Below are positions 23,457 to 31,557 of a stretch of 39,559 nucleotides of DNA, piece by piece (positions within the stretch are counted from its first letter, which is position 1; every line of letters begins with the position of its first letter). The stretch comes from Edaphobacter sp. (lineage in GTDB: Bacteria; Acidobacteriota; Terriglobia; Terriglobales; Acidobacteriaceae): positions 1 to 39,559 of the forward strand of contig JAOAPB010000123.1 in NCBI GenBank assembly GCA_025462645.1, read 5' to 3'. The notes beneath the pieces are model-generated. The model worked only from the letters and a program-made list of their open reading frames with translations. It made no database searches and was not told where the DNA came from. A program made the position numbers and the translations under genes.

Positions 23457-25736
23457 ATGCGCAAACCTGCTCTCCTCTGCCTCCTCATTATTCTTCTATC
23501 CACCGCGGCCGCCCAAGCCGCCATCTTCAGCCAACTCCACGGAGTCGTCCACGACCCTCAGCACCGCCCTATCCCCGGCGCGCACATCGAACTCCACGCC
23601 GCCAACTCCGCCTTCACCCAAACCGCCACCACCGGCCAGGACGGATCCTTCTCCATAGCCTCCATCCCATTGGGCGACTACACCATCACCATCTCGCAAT
23701 CCGGCTTCGCCACCACAAAACAAACCCTCACCCTCGCATCCGACACCTCACCCATCCTCCACATTGAGCTGCAGCTCAGCACAGTCCATCAAGCCGTGAC
23801 CGTCACCACCGACATCAACACCGCCAACGTCGACACCGTCACCCCCACCGCTCTCATCAGCCGCGAAGACATAGCCCGCACCCCCGGCGCCTCCCGCAGC
23901 AACAGCATGGCCATGATCACCGACTACGTCCCCGGCGCCTACATGACCCACGACATGCTCCACATGCGCGGCGGCCACCAGGTCAGCTGGCTCATCGACG
24001 GCATCCAGATCCCCAACACCAACATCTCCAGCAACCTCGGCGCGCAGATCGACCCCAAGGACATCGACTATATCGAAGTCCAGCGCGGCAGCTACACCGC
24101 CGACACCGGCGACCGCACCTACGGCGTCTTCAACGTAGTCCCGCGCACCGGCTTCGAGCGCAACCGCCAGGCCGAACTCATCCTCTCGGCCGGCAGCTTC
24201 CTCCAGACCAACGACCAGCTCAACTTCGGCGACCACTCCGAAAAGTTCGCCTATTACGCCAGCCTCACCGGCAACCGCAGCGACTACGGTCTCGCCCCGC
24301 CCATCAGCCAGCCCATCCACGCCACCACCAACGGCTACGGCGGCTTCGCCTCCTTCATCTACAACCGCACTCCGAAGGACCAGTTCCGCCTCATCACCCA
24401 ACTCCGCAACGACTACTTCCAAATCCCCTACGCCCCCGACCCCACCAGCTTCGAGAACCAGCAGTACGACTCGAGCCACCTCCGCGACGGCCAGCACGAG
24501 ACCGACGGCATCGCTGCCCTCTCCTGGCTCCACACCTTCAACCCCTCCACCGTCCTGCAGGTCTCACCCTTCTATCACTACAACCGTGCCAACTACGAAT
24601 CCAACCCCAGCGACACCCCCGTAGCCACCACCTCCGACCGCATCTCCAACTACGCCGGCGCGCAAGCCTCCATCACCACCCAGCTAGCCCGCAACACCAT
24701 CCAGGCAGGCTTCTACTCATTCGGCCAGCACGACACCTACCTCTTCGGCGCAGCCTTCAACGACAACAGCGGCAACACCAACTTCCGCATCCCCGACGCA
24801 GCCTCCGGCGGCATCGTCGAGGCATACCTCTCCGACAACTACAAACCGACCGCCTGGCTAACCCTCATCGCCGGTCTCCGCCAAACCCACTTCCAAGGTC
24901 AATTCACCGAAAATGTAACCGCCCCCCGCTTCGGCGCGGCCATCCTCATCCCCAAACTCAACTGGGTCTTCCGCGGCTTCTACGGCCGCTTCTACCAACC
25001 CCCACCACTCCTCACCGCCGCCGGTCCCATCGTGCAATTCGCCCAGGCCAACGACACTGACTTCACCCCTCTCCACGGCGAGCGCGACGAAGAGCATCAG
25101 TTCGGCGTACAGATCCCTTTCCGCGGCTGGCTCCTCGACGCCGACACCTTCAAGACCCGCATCAACAACTTCCTCGACCACTCCAACATCGGCAACTCCA
25201 GCATCTACTTCCCCGTCACCGTAGACGGCGCACTCGTCCGCGCCTGGGAGCTATCTCTCCGCTCCCCACGCCTCTGGAAAATCGGCCAAGCTCATCTCGC
25301 CTACTCCAACCAGATCGCCGAGCAGCGCGGCCCCATTACCGGCGGCCTCATCTGCGCTCCCATCAGCTCGCCACAGTGCAATGTCGACCCCGGTTACAAG
25401 CCCGTAGACCACGACCAGCGCAACACCCTCAACGCAGGCTTCAACGCCTCGCTCCCTTGGCGCACGACAGCCTCAACCAACGTCTACTACGGCTCCGGCT
25501 TCGTCAACGGCAGCCCCGACCCCACCACCCCATACCCGAACGCTTACCTACCGCAACACACAACCTTCGATCTCTCGATAGGCAAGACCTTCACCGAGAA
25601 ACTCACCGCATCGATCACCGCAACAAACGTCGCCAACCGCCGAGTCCTGCTCGACAACAGCCTCACCTTCGGCGGCTTCCACTACAACGACCCTCGCGAA
25701 ATCTACGCAGAACTTCGCTACCGCTTCAAGTACTAA
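23457..25736 (+). CDS. TonB-dependent outer-membrane receptor
   Basis: 759 residues. Signal peptide ALLCLLIILLSTAAAQA, then a carboxypeptidase-regulatory-like domain (about 27-110: LHGVVHDPQHRPIPGAHIEL...LGDYTITISQSGFA), a plug domain (ISREDIARTPGASRSNSM...HMRGGHQVSWLIDGIQIP...DIDYIEVQRGSY), and a beta barrel ending in the AELRYRFKY signature with a terminal aromatic. It imports a siderophore, metal complex or polysaccharide fragment. The neighbouring Cys/His protein hints at metal. Lies between two ~120 bp direct repeats. Confidence 0.92.
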   Translation: MRKPALLCLLIILLSTAAAQAAIFSQLHGVVHDPQHRPIPGAHIELHAANSAFTQTATTGQDGSFSIASIPLGDYTITISQSGFATTKQTLTLASDTSPILHIELQLSTVHQAVTVTTDINTANVDTVTPTALISREDIARTPGASRSNSMAMITDYVPGAYMTHDMLHMRGGHQVSWLIDGIQIPNTNISSNLGAQIDPKDIDYIEVQRGSYTADTGDRTYGVFNVVPRTGFERNRQAELILSAGSFLQTNDQLNFGDHSEKFAYYASLTGNRSDYGLAPPISQPIHATTNGYGGFASFIYNRTPKDQFRLITQLRNDYFQIPYAPDPTSFENQQYDSSHLRDGQHETDGIAALSWLHTFNPSTVLQVSPFYHYNRANYESNPSDTPVATTSDRISNYAGAQASITTQLARNTIQAGFYSFGQHDTYLFGAAFNDNSGNTNFRIPDAASGGIVEAYLSDNYKPTAWLTLIAGLRQTHFQGQFTENVTAPRFGAAILIPKLNWVFRGFYGRFYQPPPLLTAAGPIVQFAQANDTDFTPLHGERDEEHQFGVQIPFRGWLLDADTFKTRINNFLDHSNIGNSSIYFPVTVDGALVRAWELSLRSPRLWKIGQAHLAYSNQIAEQRGPITGGLICAPISSPQCNVDPGYKPVDHDQRNTLNAGFNASLPWRTTASTNVYYGSGFVNGSPDPTTPYPNAYLPQHTTFDLSIGKTFTEKLTASITATNVANRRVLLDNSLTFGGFHYNDPREIYAELRYRFKY

Positions 25737-26101
25737 CCCAAACCGCCAAGCGCCATATCCTTCCAGTTGCCGCTGCATTTGGGGTACGTTGCCGTTGCGT
25801 TTGGGGGGTAGGCCCAGGCTTTAGAGTGTGCCGAAAAAGTCATTGTCTTGAGGGGCGCGACTTCAGTCGCGCCATAAGCTAGTCGTTGTATTGCGGCTTT
25901 AGCCGCTGAGGGAATCTTTACCCTTCCAATAGACTTTTTCAGCACCCTCTAGAGCCCGGGCACTCACTCCGCCACAAAACCTCTTCCATTCTGCCGAAGG
26001 CCGGCGCGAAGGCGAAGCCACAGCGACTGTATATTGCCGTTGTCTTTGTCATGGTCTTTGCCGCTCCTGTAGCCTCGGGGGACCATTGACGCTGCGCACT
26101 A
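25737..26101. other. Repeat-rich intergenic region after TonB receptor
   Basis: 365 bases without a gene. It holds GTTGCCGTTGC-like sequence (25768-25810), the right copy of the REP-containing element (25828-25948), and unassigned DNA up to xseB of block B. A frame reading through the repeat on the + strand is repeat-derived. Confidence 0.6.
25828..25948. repeat. Dispersed REP-containing element, right copy beside TonB receptor
   Basis: About 121 bp. The left end GTGCCGAAAAAGTCATTG and the reverse complement of the right end GTGCTGAAAAAGTCTATTGG show clear terminal inverted repeats, as in a MITE. Internal hairpins GCGACTTCAGTCGC and GCGGCTTTAGCCGC match the left copy at 23273-23391. Confidence 0.8.
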
Positions 26102-26362
26102 CTACTCCTCCTCCTCACCCTCCTCGTCCTCACCCTCCTCAACCTCCTCAACCTCCAGATCCGCCACCTTCACCCCGCCACTCCCATGCTCCACCAAAAC
26201 CTGAATCCGCCCCTCCGCAGCCTCCAACTCCTTCTTACAGGAGTTCGAAAGTTTCACACCCTCCTCAAACAAACGCACCGACTCATCAAGCGTCAGCTCC
26301 CCGCGCTCCAGCCGCTCCACCACACTCTCTAATGCCGTCAACTGCTCCTCAAAGCTAGCCAT
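26102..26362 (-). CDS. xseB: Exodeoxyribonuclease VII small subunit (block B copy)
   Basis: 86 residues, closely similar to the copy at 2682-2921 over the helical core (MASFEEQLTALESVVERLE, LTLDESVRLFEEG), differing mainly in the C-terminal acidic tail, which is longer here (EEGEDEEGEEEE). The ATG overlaps the stop of metHF by one base (TAATG), unlike block A where 27 bases separate them, so translational coupling is likely. No xseA is nearby. Divergence is mild and no inactivating change is seen, so both copies may be expressed. Confidence 0.93.
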   Translation of the reverse strand: MASFEEQLTALESVVERLERGELTLDESVRLFEEGVKLSNSCKKELEAAEGRIQVLVEHGSGGVKVADLEVEEVEEGEDEEGEEEE

Positions 26363-28317
26363 TACGCGACCTCAACCAAACCCTGGCCGTTATTCCCACT
26401 AAGCCCCAGAACCTCAGCCGCCGCAATATACTTCCCAAACGGAGCACTCACCTGAACCCCCTGCACCATGGGCCGGGCCTCCGCCAGCATCTCCTGAGCG
26501 ATCTTCACGCCCTCTGCCTTCGCCGCATCCGGAGAAGTCGCCGCCGCCATCCGCGCCATAATCTCATCCGGCATACTTACCCGCAGATCGTTCTTCATAA
26601 ACTCCGCATTTCGCAAACTTGTCAGCGGCCAGATTCCCGCAATCACCGGAATCCTGAACCCCTCAATTCGCTTCAAAAACTCCTCAAGCACCCGCAGATC
26701 GAACACCGGCTGCGTAATCGCAAACTCAGCGCCGGCCTCGACCTTGTAGGCAAACCGCCGCACCTCCTGCTCCATGTCCGCAACTCCAGGATTCGCCGCG
26801 ACCGAAATCGTAAACCCGGTCGATTCACCAATCGAGTTCTTCCCGATATCCAACCCATGGTTCAGATTGCGCACCACATTCACCAGCCCAATCGCATCTA
26901 CATCAAACACCGCCGTAGCATCCGGATAGTTCCCCAGCTTCGGAGGATCGCCCGTCAGGCACAAAATATTCTTCAGCCCAATCGAAGAAGCCCCCAGCAG
27001 GTCGCTCTGAATACTCAGAACATTCCTGTCGCGGCACGTATAGTGCAGCACCGTCTCAATCCCGACATGCTGCTGGATCTGCAAACACAAGCTCTGCGCG
27101 CTCATCCTCGCACTGGCCCGCGGCGAATCCGGCACATTGATCGCATCCACCCCCAGGCTATGCAGATAGGCCGCGCCATCCAGCTCCTTACTGCAATTGA
27201 TCCCCTTCGGCGGAACGATCTCCACCAGCGAGACAAACTCTCCCGCCGCCACCATCGCGCCAATCTTCGATCGCTCGCCCAGCGGAGCCGGCGCGACCTT
27301 GCTCTCCACCTTCTTCGGCGCACCAGGCGCACCAATAGACCCAGCCTGCTCCACCACCCGAGCCCCAGTCTCCATCGCATCCATCGCCCGCAGCGTGCTC
27401 TTCATCGCCCGCGTATAGCTCGGAGTCGTCCCGCAGCACCCGCCTACAATACTCGCGCCCGCCTTCACCAGCTTGACCGTAAACCGCGCCATGTAGTCCG
27501 GCGAAGTCATATAGATCGTCCGCCCCTCGACCGCCCGCGGAATCCCTGCATTCGGCATCGCGGCCAGCGGCAGTGTCGTCAACGGACGCATCCGTTCAAT
27601 CACGCTCAGCACCGTCGCCGGCCCCGCGCTGCAGTTGCATCCAATCGCATCCGCGCCCCACTCCGTCAGCTTCACCGCAGCCGTCTCCGCCGAAGCCCCA
27701 TCCAGACAATTCCCATCCTCATCGACGGTCATCATTACAATCACGGGTACCCCCGGAGCCTCGCTCCGAGCCGCCAGGATCGCCTGCTCCGACTCCGCCA
27801 GCGAAGTCATCGTCTCTATAATCAGCAGGTCCGCCCCCACCCCTGGCCCACCCTCCACCAGCGCCCGTATCTGCTCCGCAAACGCCTCCCGAGCCTCTTC
27901 CAGCGCCACCTTCCCCAGCGGCTCCAACCTCACCCCCAGCGGCCCGATCGACCCCGCCACAAACGCCTCGCTCGCCTGCTTCTCCCTGATCTGCTCCACG
28001 CACTCCCGCGCCAGCTTCACTCCGGCCACATTGATCTCGCGCACCTTGCCCAGCAGCCCATGATGTTCCAGCCGAAACGAATTCGCCCCAAACGTATTCG
28101 TCTCCACCACCTCCGCACCCGCCTGCAGATACTCCGCATGGATCGCCCGCACCGTCTCCGGCTGCGACAGGTTCAGCTCGTCATAGCACCGGTTGATGAA
28201 CACGCCGCGCGCATAAAGCATCGTGCCCATCGCCCCATCGCACAGCACAGTCCCTCCCGCAAACAGCCTCGCTACGCCAACCGGACCAATTCCTGCACCG
28301 CCAACCTCATCTGCCAT
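26362..28317 (-). CDS. Bifunctional homocysteine S-methyltransferase / methylenetetrahydrofolate reductase (block B copy)
   Basis: About 651 residues with the same two domains as the block A copy: DGAMGTM, zinc cysteines GCNCSAGP and GGCCGTTPS, and the MetF half with VEIVPPKG, NVPDSPRASARMS, HYTCRDRN and CLTGDPP, all intact. The frame is open to a TTG at 28332, but GGAG stands exactly 6 bases before ATG 28317, as in block A. The two proteins are nearly identical over long stretches; differences cluster in the linker (about 320-350) and C-terminus (SGNNGQGLVEVA added here). Translationally coupled to xseB by a one-base overlap. Confidence 0.93.
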   Translation of the reverse strand: MADEVGGAGIGPVGVARLFAGGTVLCDGAMGTMLYARGVFINRCYDELNLSQPETVRAIHAEYLQAGAEVVETNTFGANSFRLEHHGLLGKVREINVAGVKLARECVEQIREKQASEAFVAGSIGPLGVRLEPLGKVALEEAREAFAEQIRALVEGGPGVGADLLIIETMTSLAESEQAILAARSEAPGVPVIVMMTVDEDGNCLDGASAETAAVKLTEWGADAIGCNCSAGPATVLSVIERMRPLTTLPLAAMPNAGIPRAVEGRTIYMTSPDYMARFTVKLVKAGASIVGGCCGTTPSYTRAMKSTLRAMDAMETGARVVEQAGSIGAPGAPKKVESKVAPAPLGERSKIGAMVAAGEFVSLVEIVPPKGINCSKELDGAAYLHSLGVDAINVPDSPRASARMSAQSLCLQIQQHVGIETVLHYTCRDRNVLSIQSDLLGASSIGLKNILCLTGDPPKLGNYPDATAVFDVDAIGLVNVVRNLNHGLDIGKNSIGESTGFTISVAANPGVADMEQEVRRFAYKVEAGAEFAITQPVFDLRVLEEFLKRIEGFRIPVIAGIWPLTSLRNAEFMKNDLRVSMPDEIMARMAAATSPDAAKAEGVKIAQEMLAEARPMVQGVQVSAPFGKYIAAAEVLGLSGNNGQGLVEVA

Positions 28318-28514
28318 CGTCATCTCCGCCAATTATCCGGCCATCCCGCACGCCATCATCTTGCTCACGCTGTTCTCATCATCCTAAGCCACCACCCAGA
28401 CTCGCTCCAAACACATCCCCGGACCAATCGCCCAAGCCGCGTCCTTTGTTATACTCACCCAATAGCCGTGGCCCGCAAATACACGCCCTGCGCTCAGGTT
28501 GGAGTTCGTTACCG
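28318..28514. promoter_or_regulatory. Divergent promoter region with extended -10 (block B)
   Basis: TGTTATACT at 28447-28455 matches the block A element. The following leader preserves GTGGCC.GCAA, ACACGCC, GCGCT, AGG..TGGAGT and the spacing to the TTG start at 28515. CTAAGCCAC and CGCTCCAAAC on the metHF side are also conserved between blocks. No -35 is evident, as expected for an extended -10. Confidence 0.6.
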
Positions 28515-30020
28515 TTGAAGAATCGAAGTCTCTTTTCCCAGTCCACCCGCGCCCAGATCTTCTCGGGCCTCCTGATCGCCATTGCGACCGCCGGTCTCAC
28601 CTCCTGCAATAGCAACAACTATTTGGCTTACAAGTTCCCCCAGTACACCTTCGCCAACCGCCCCATCCCTCCCAGCAAGCTTGCGAACCGCGTCATGGTC
28701 TCCGTCTCGAACGACGGCAGCACCGGCTCCCTGCCCATCCTCGACGCCAAGCGTGATATTCGCAGCAACATCGAGAACACCATCCCGGCCTTCTCCATCA
28801 CCGGCTACGCCTCCGGCTATCCCAATCTCATCCTCAACTTCCCCGAAGAGGTTCACGGTTTCGTCTACTCCGATCTCCTCGGCGACCTCTCGGTCGTCGA
28901 CTACGGCAAAGAATCCGCAACTCCGGTCTCCAGCAAGTTCCCCGCAAAGTCCAGTTCCCTCGCCATCCCCCCCAGCGCCAACCACTACTACTCGGCAGAA
29001 GAGTCCGTCGGCGCGCTCGTCGTCGTCGATAACACCACCGGCATCTCCTACGCCCTCATCCTTCCCAACGTCTATAAGGTAGCCGTCAACACGGGCGACA
29101 CCGTCGTCCTCGCCATGGTCCGCAACTCCAATACCATCTACCGCCTCGTCAAGCTCAACACCAACCAGTTCGCCACCGCCGCGCTCGCCACCGCCACCAC
29201 CGGCGCCGTCGACTGCGAACCCTTCAACCTCCCCGTCTACTGCGTTGTCCCTGTCAACAGCACCTCCGCAAACTTCGACCGTCCCATCGGCGCCTACTTT
29301 TCGCTCGACGGCACCCAGGCCTACATCCTCAACTGCGGCCCGGAGTGCGGCGGCGGCACCGCCAGCGTCACCTTCCTGCAGCAGGGCAATCTCCGCACCG
29401 ACAACATCCCCACTGCGCCTCCACCGTACCAATCGTCCTTCATCTCCAACGTTCCGGTCCCCGGCGGCGTCACCACCGCGCTCGCCACCGGCACCACCCT
29501 CTACGTCGCCGGCCAGCAGCGGCTTCCTGACGGCCTCTTCACCGGCAACCTCTCCATCATCGACCTCGCCACCGCCGTCACCACCCCAGCCACCGCCGTC
29601 ACCGGCAAATACGGCGTCTCCGACGGCACCCACACCAAGCTCCTCTTCGCCGACGACAACACCCTCTGGATCGGCTCCCAGTTCTGCGCCACCGGCGAGC
29701 GCGCCAAGCTCAACCAGAACTACAACTGCCTCACCCGCTTCGACCTCGGAGCCAAGACCGCCCAGATCATCCCCAACGTCACTCCCGGCGGCACCCCGAC
29801 GGTCGGCTATCCCAACACCAATCAGAACCTCTACTACTACGGCGACCTCACCGGCCTCTGCTGGGTCCAGACCTTCCACAAGGTCTACACCGCCTACGGT
29901 GGCCAGGTCCACGCCTTCAACACCGCCGACGGCACCGAGATCAACAACCAGTTCATCACCGTACAAGGCACAGCCCTCGACGTAGCCTACCTGGACGCCG
30001 TAACCAACGGCGACAACTAA
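28515..30020 (+). CDS. Predicted lipoprotein, beta-propeller-like (block B copy)
   Basis: About 501 residues from TTG 28515 (GGAG 10 bases before); the frame extends upstream only because no stop interrupts the leader. Signal GLLIAIATAGL and lipobox LTSC. Shares with the block A copy the phrases TFANRPIPPSKLANRVMVSV, LPNVYKVAVN.GDTVVLAMVRNSNT, CVVPV, CG.ECGGGTA, and DDNTLWIGSQFCATGER, but is clearly more diverged than the metHF pair. Likely exported and anchored to a membrane. Function unknown; conservation with bshB1 suggests a shared role. Confidence 0.8.
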   Translation: MKNRSLFSQSTRAQIFSGLLIAIATAGLTSCNSNNYLAYKFPQYTFANRPIPPSKLANRVMVSVSNDGSTGSLPILDAKRDIRSNIENTIPAFSITGYASGYPNLILNFPEEVHGFVYSDLLGDLSVVDYGKESATPVSSKFPAKSSSLAIPPSANHYYSAEESVGALVVVDNTTGISYALILPNVYKVAVNTGDTVVLAMVRNSNTIYRLVKLNTNQFATAALATATTGAVDCEPFNLPVYCVVPVNSTSANFDRPIGAYFSLDGTQAYILNCGPECGGGTASVTFLQQGNLRTDNIPTAPPPYQSSFISNVPVPGGVTTALATGTTLYVAGQQRLPDGLFTGNLSIIDLATAVTTPATAVTGKYGVSDGTHTKLLFADDNTLWIGSQFCATGERAKLNQNYNCLTRFDLGAKTAQIIPNVTPGGTPTVGYPNTNQNLYYYGDLTGLCWVQTFHKVYTAYGGQVHAFNTADGTEINNQFITVQGTALDVAYLDAVTNGDN

Positions 30021-30033
30021 AAAGCAGGGAGTA

Positions 30034-30044
30034 GGGAAGAGGGA
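30034..30044. repeat. GGGAAGAGGGA element upstream of four-helix-bundle gene
   Basis: Inverted relative to the TCTTCCC heptamer array at 30477-30504, so the intervening gene (30104-30454) is bracketed by this motif in opposite orientation. Surrounded by other purine-rich words (GCAGGGAGTAGG). Confidence 0.6.
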
Positions 30045-30103
30045 TTAGAAAGCAGCATTGCTCTAGTCCCCTCCTCACCCCTACCCTGGAGAGAAAAAGC
30101 AGG

Positions 30104-30454
30104 ATGCTCGAGTCCTACCGTGATCTCAAGGTCCGGCAGCGCGCCATCGAGATGACTCTCGCCATCTACCGCGCGACGACTGGCTTCCCCAAAGAAGAGC
30201 TATTTGGCCTCACAACCCAGATTCGCCGCGCTGGAGTTTCCGTAGCCAGCAACATAGCCGAAGGCTACGGCCGCAACTCTCGCGGCGAGTACAAACAATT
30301 CCTCGGAATGGCCCGTGGCTCAAACCTTGAAGTCCAGACCCAACTCTTCATCGCAACCGAATTGGATTACGGTAATCCCTCTTCCCTGAAAGCAACGGAA
30401 AGCCTCTCGACCGAAGTCGAGCGGATGCTGAACTCCCTTATCGCTAAACTCTAA
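30104..30454 (+). CDS. Four-helix bundle protein (S23/IVP family)
   Basis: 116 residues with the family hallmarks: LKVRQRAIEMTLAIYRATTGFPKEELFGLTTQIRRAGVSVASNIAEGYGR, then GEYKQFLGMARGSNLEVQTQL. Related proteins are encoded in 23S rRNA intervening sequences of spirochetes, and bAvd of diversity-generating retroelements shares the fold. Here neither 23S rRNA nor a reverse transcriptase is present. It is inserted between the lipoprotein and bshB1 of block B and is absent from block A. Its stop is 2 bases before the bshB1 start, so translation may be coupled. Function unknown. Confidence 0.88.
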   Translation: MLESYRDLKVRQRAIEMTLAIYRATTGFPKEELFGLTTQIRRAGVSVASNIAEGYGRNSRGEYKQFLGMARGSNLEVQTQLFIATELDYGNPSSLKATESLSTEVERMLNSLIAKL

Positions 30455-30456
30455 CA

Positions 30457-31233
30457 ATGCCCACGCCAACGCCTCCTCTTCCCTCTTCCCTCTTCCCTCT
30501 TCCCTCGCCCGTGGACATCCTCGCAATAGCCGCCCACCGCGACGACGTCGAGCAAACCTGCGGAGGCACCCTCCTCGCCCAGCAGGCCAAAGGCTGGCGC
30601 ACCGCCATCCTCGACCTTACCCAGGGCGAATCCGGCACCCGCGGCACCGCCGCCGATCGCGAAGCCGAAGCCAACGCCGCCGCCCGCATCCTCAACGTAG
30701 CCCACCGCGAAGCCCTCGACCTCCCCGACGGCAACGTCCAGAACACCCTCGAAAACCGCCTCAAGATCGCCGCTGTCCTCCGCCGCCTACGCCCCCGAGT
30801 CATCATCCTCCCCTACTGGCAGGGCCGCCACCCCGACCACTACACCACCGCCACCCTCGGCTACGAAGCCTGCTTCTTAAGCGGCCTCAGCAAAATCGAA
30901 ACCCCAGGCTTAAATGGAGACAAAGCCGCACCCCACCGCCCCTACAAGATCCTCTACGCCAGTCTCTACGCCGACGTCCGCCCCACCTTCGTCGTCGACA
31001 TCACCCCCTTCATCGAGCAGCGCCTCCAATCTCTTCTCGCCTACCGCTCCCAATACTCAACCCAACCACAAGGCGGCACCCTCTTCGTTCCCGAAGAAGA
31101 GATCCGCGAGCGCACCTTCGCCACCGCCCGCCACTACGGTCTGCTCGCCGGCGTCCGCTACGCCGAACCCTTCGTCCAGAAAGAGATCGGCCTCACCGAA
31201 GACCTCATGCTCCTCCCCGTCCAATCCATCTAG
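30457..31233 (+). CDS. bshB1: BshB1-type LmbE/PIG-L deacetylase (block B copy)
   Basis: 258 residues, very similar to the block A copy, again with AAHRDDVEQTCGG, GESGTRGTA and GRHPDHYTT. Residues 2-18 (PTPTPPLPSSLFPLPSP) are not conserved: they are translation of a TCTTCCC heptamer array (30477-30504). An in-frame GTG at 30511 begins exactly where homology starts (VDILAIAAH), so the true start may be there. The array is not a multiple of three long, so unit changes would shift the ATG-initiated frame. It follows the four-helix-bundle gene by 2 bases. Confidence 0.85.
   Translation: MPTPTPPLPSSLFPLPSPVDILAIAAHRDDVEQTCGGTLLAQQAKGWRTAILDLTQGESGTRGTAADREAEANAAARILNVAHREALDLPDGNVQNTLENRLKIAAVLRRLRPRVIILPYWQGRHPDHYTTATLGYEACFLSGLSKIETPGLNGDKAAPHRPYKILYASLYADVRPTFVVDITPFIEQRLQSLLAYRSQYSTQPQGGTLFVPEEEIRERTFATARHYGLLAGVRYAEPFVQKEIGLTEDLMLLPVQSI
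30477..30504. repeat. TCTTCCC heptanucleotide array, four units
   Basis: Four perfect copies of TCTTCCC within the 5' end of the block B bshB1. The same heptamer occurs three times in tandem in priA (15181-15201). A gain or loss of one unit changes frame relative to ATG 30457. Confidence 0.85.
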
Positions 31234-31557
31234 CCCAATCCCAAAAGCAATTCCAAAGTGATGACCCAAATTAGACTGTCATCCTAAAGAGCATGTGACT
31301 TTATTGCGCGATGACATAGCGTCAACGGCCTCTTGCTAGAGCGGTTTGAGAGAAGCTATACCCAGAGATATTGTCATCCTTCGCCGGAGGCGGAGGACCT
31401 GCTTTTGTCCCAGGAACACCATCGTTGAAACCGCTCTAAATTTGTTCACCACAGGAAATTCGTCTTTTTTCTTCCCTCTCCTAAATCCACAGCTCTCTCC
31501 TGCACGTCATCAGAGTTGAAGGTGCAATTCCCTAAATGCACTTAGGAGAGATAACCC
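31234..31557. other. Intergenic region upstream of ferritin-like genes
   Basis: 324 bases without a supported gene. Contains the MITE-like element (31337-31438), a GTCATCCTAAAG stretch at about 31278, and a short GTGCA/TGCAC inverted repeat just upstream of the ribosome site. No clear sigma-70 promoter. Confidence 0.55.
31337..31438. repeat. MITE-like element with 11-bp terminal inverted repeats
   Basis: TAGAGCGGTTT at 31337-31347 is the exact reverse complement of AAACCGCTCTA at 31428-31438, bounding 102 bp. Nested inside is a GTCATCCTTCGCCGGAGGCG repeat (31373 onward). No transposase. Confidence 0.75.

Noticed and set aside
25376..25882. 168-residue + frame overlapping the end of the TonB receptor gene
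   Set aside because: Arg/His/Pro-rich shadow frame that ends inside the 25828 repeat.
28509..29966. 485-residue minus-strand frame opposite the block B lipoprotein
   Set aside because: Gly/Val/Asp-rich shadow of a C-ending-codon gene; no ribosome site or motif.
30104..30454. Diversity-generating retroelement accessory (Avd)
   Set aside because: The protein has the fold, but there is no reverse transcriptase, template repeat or variable repeat in the window.
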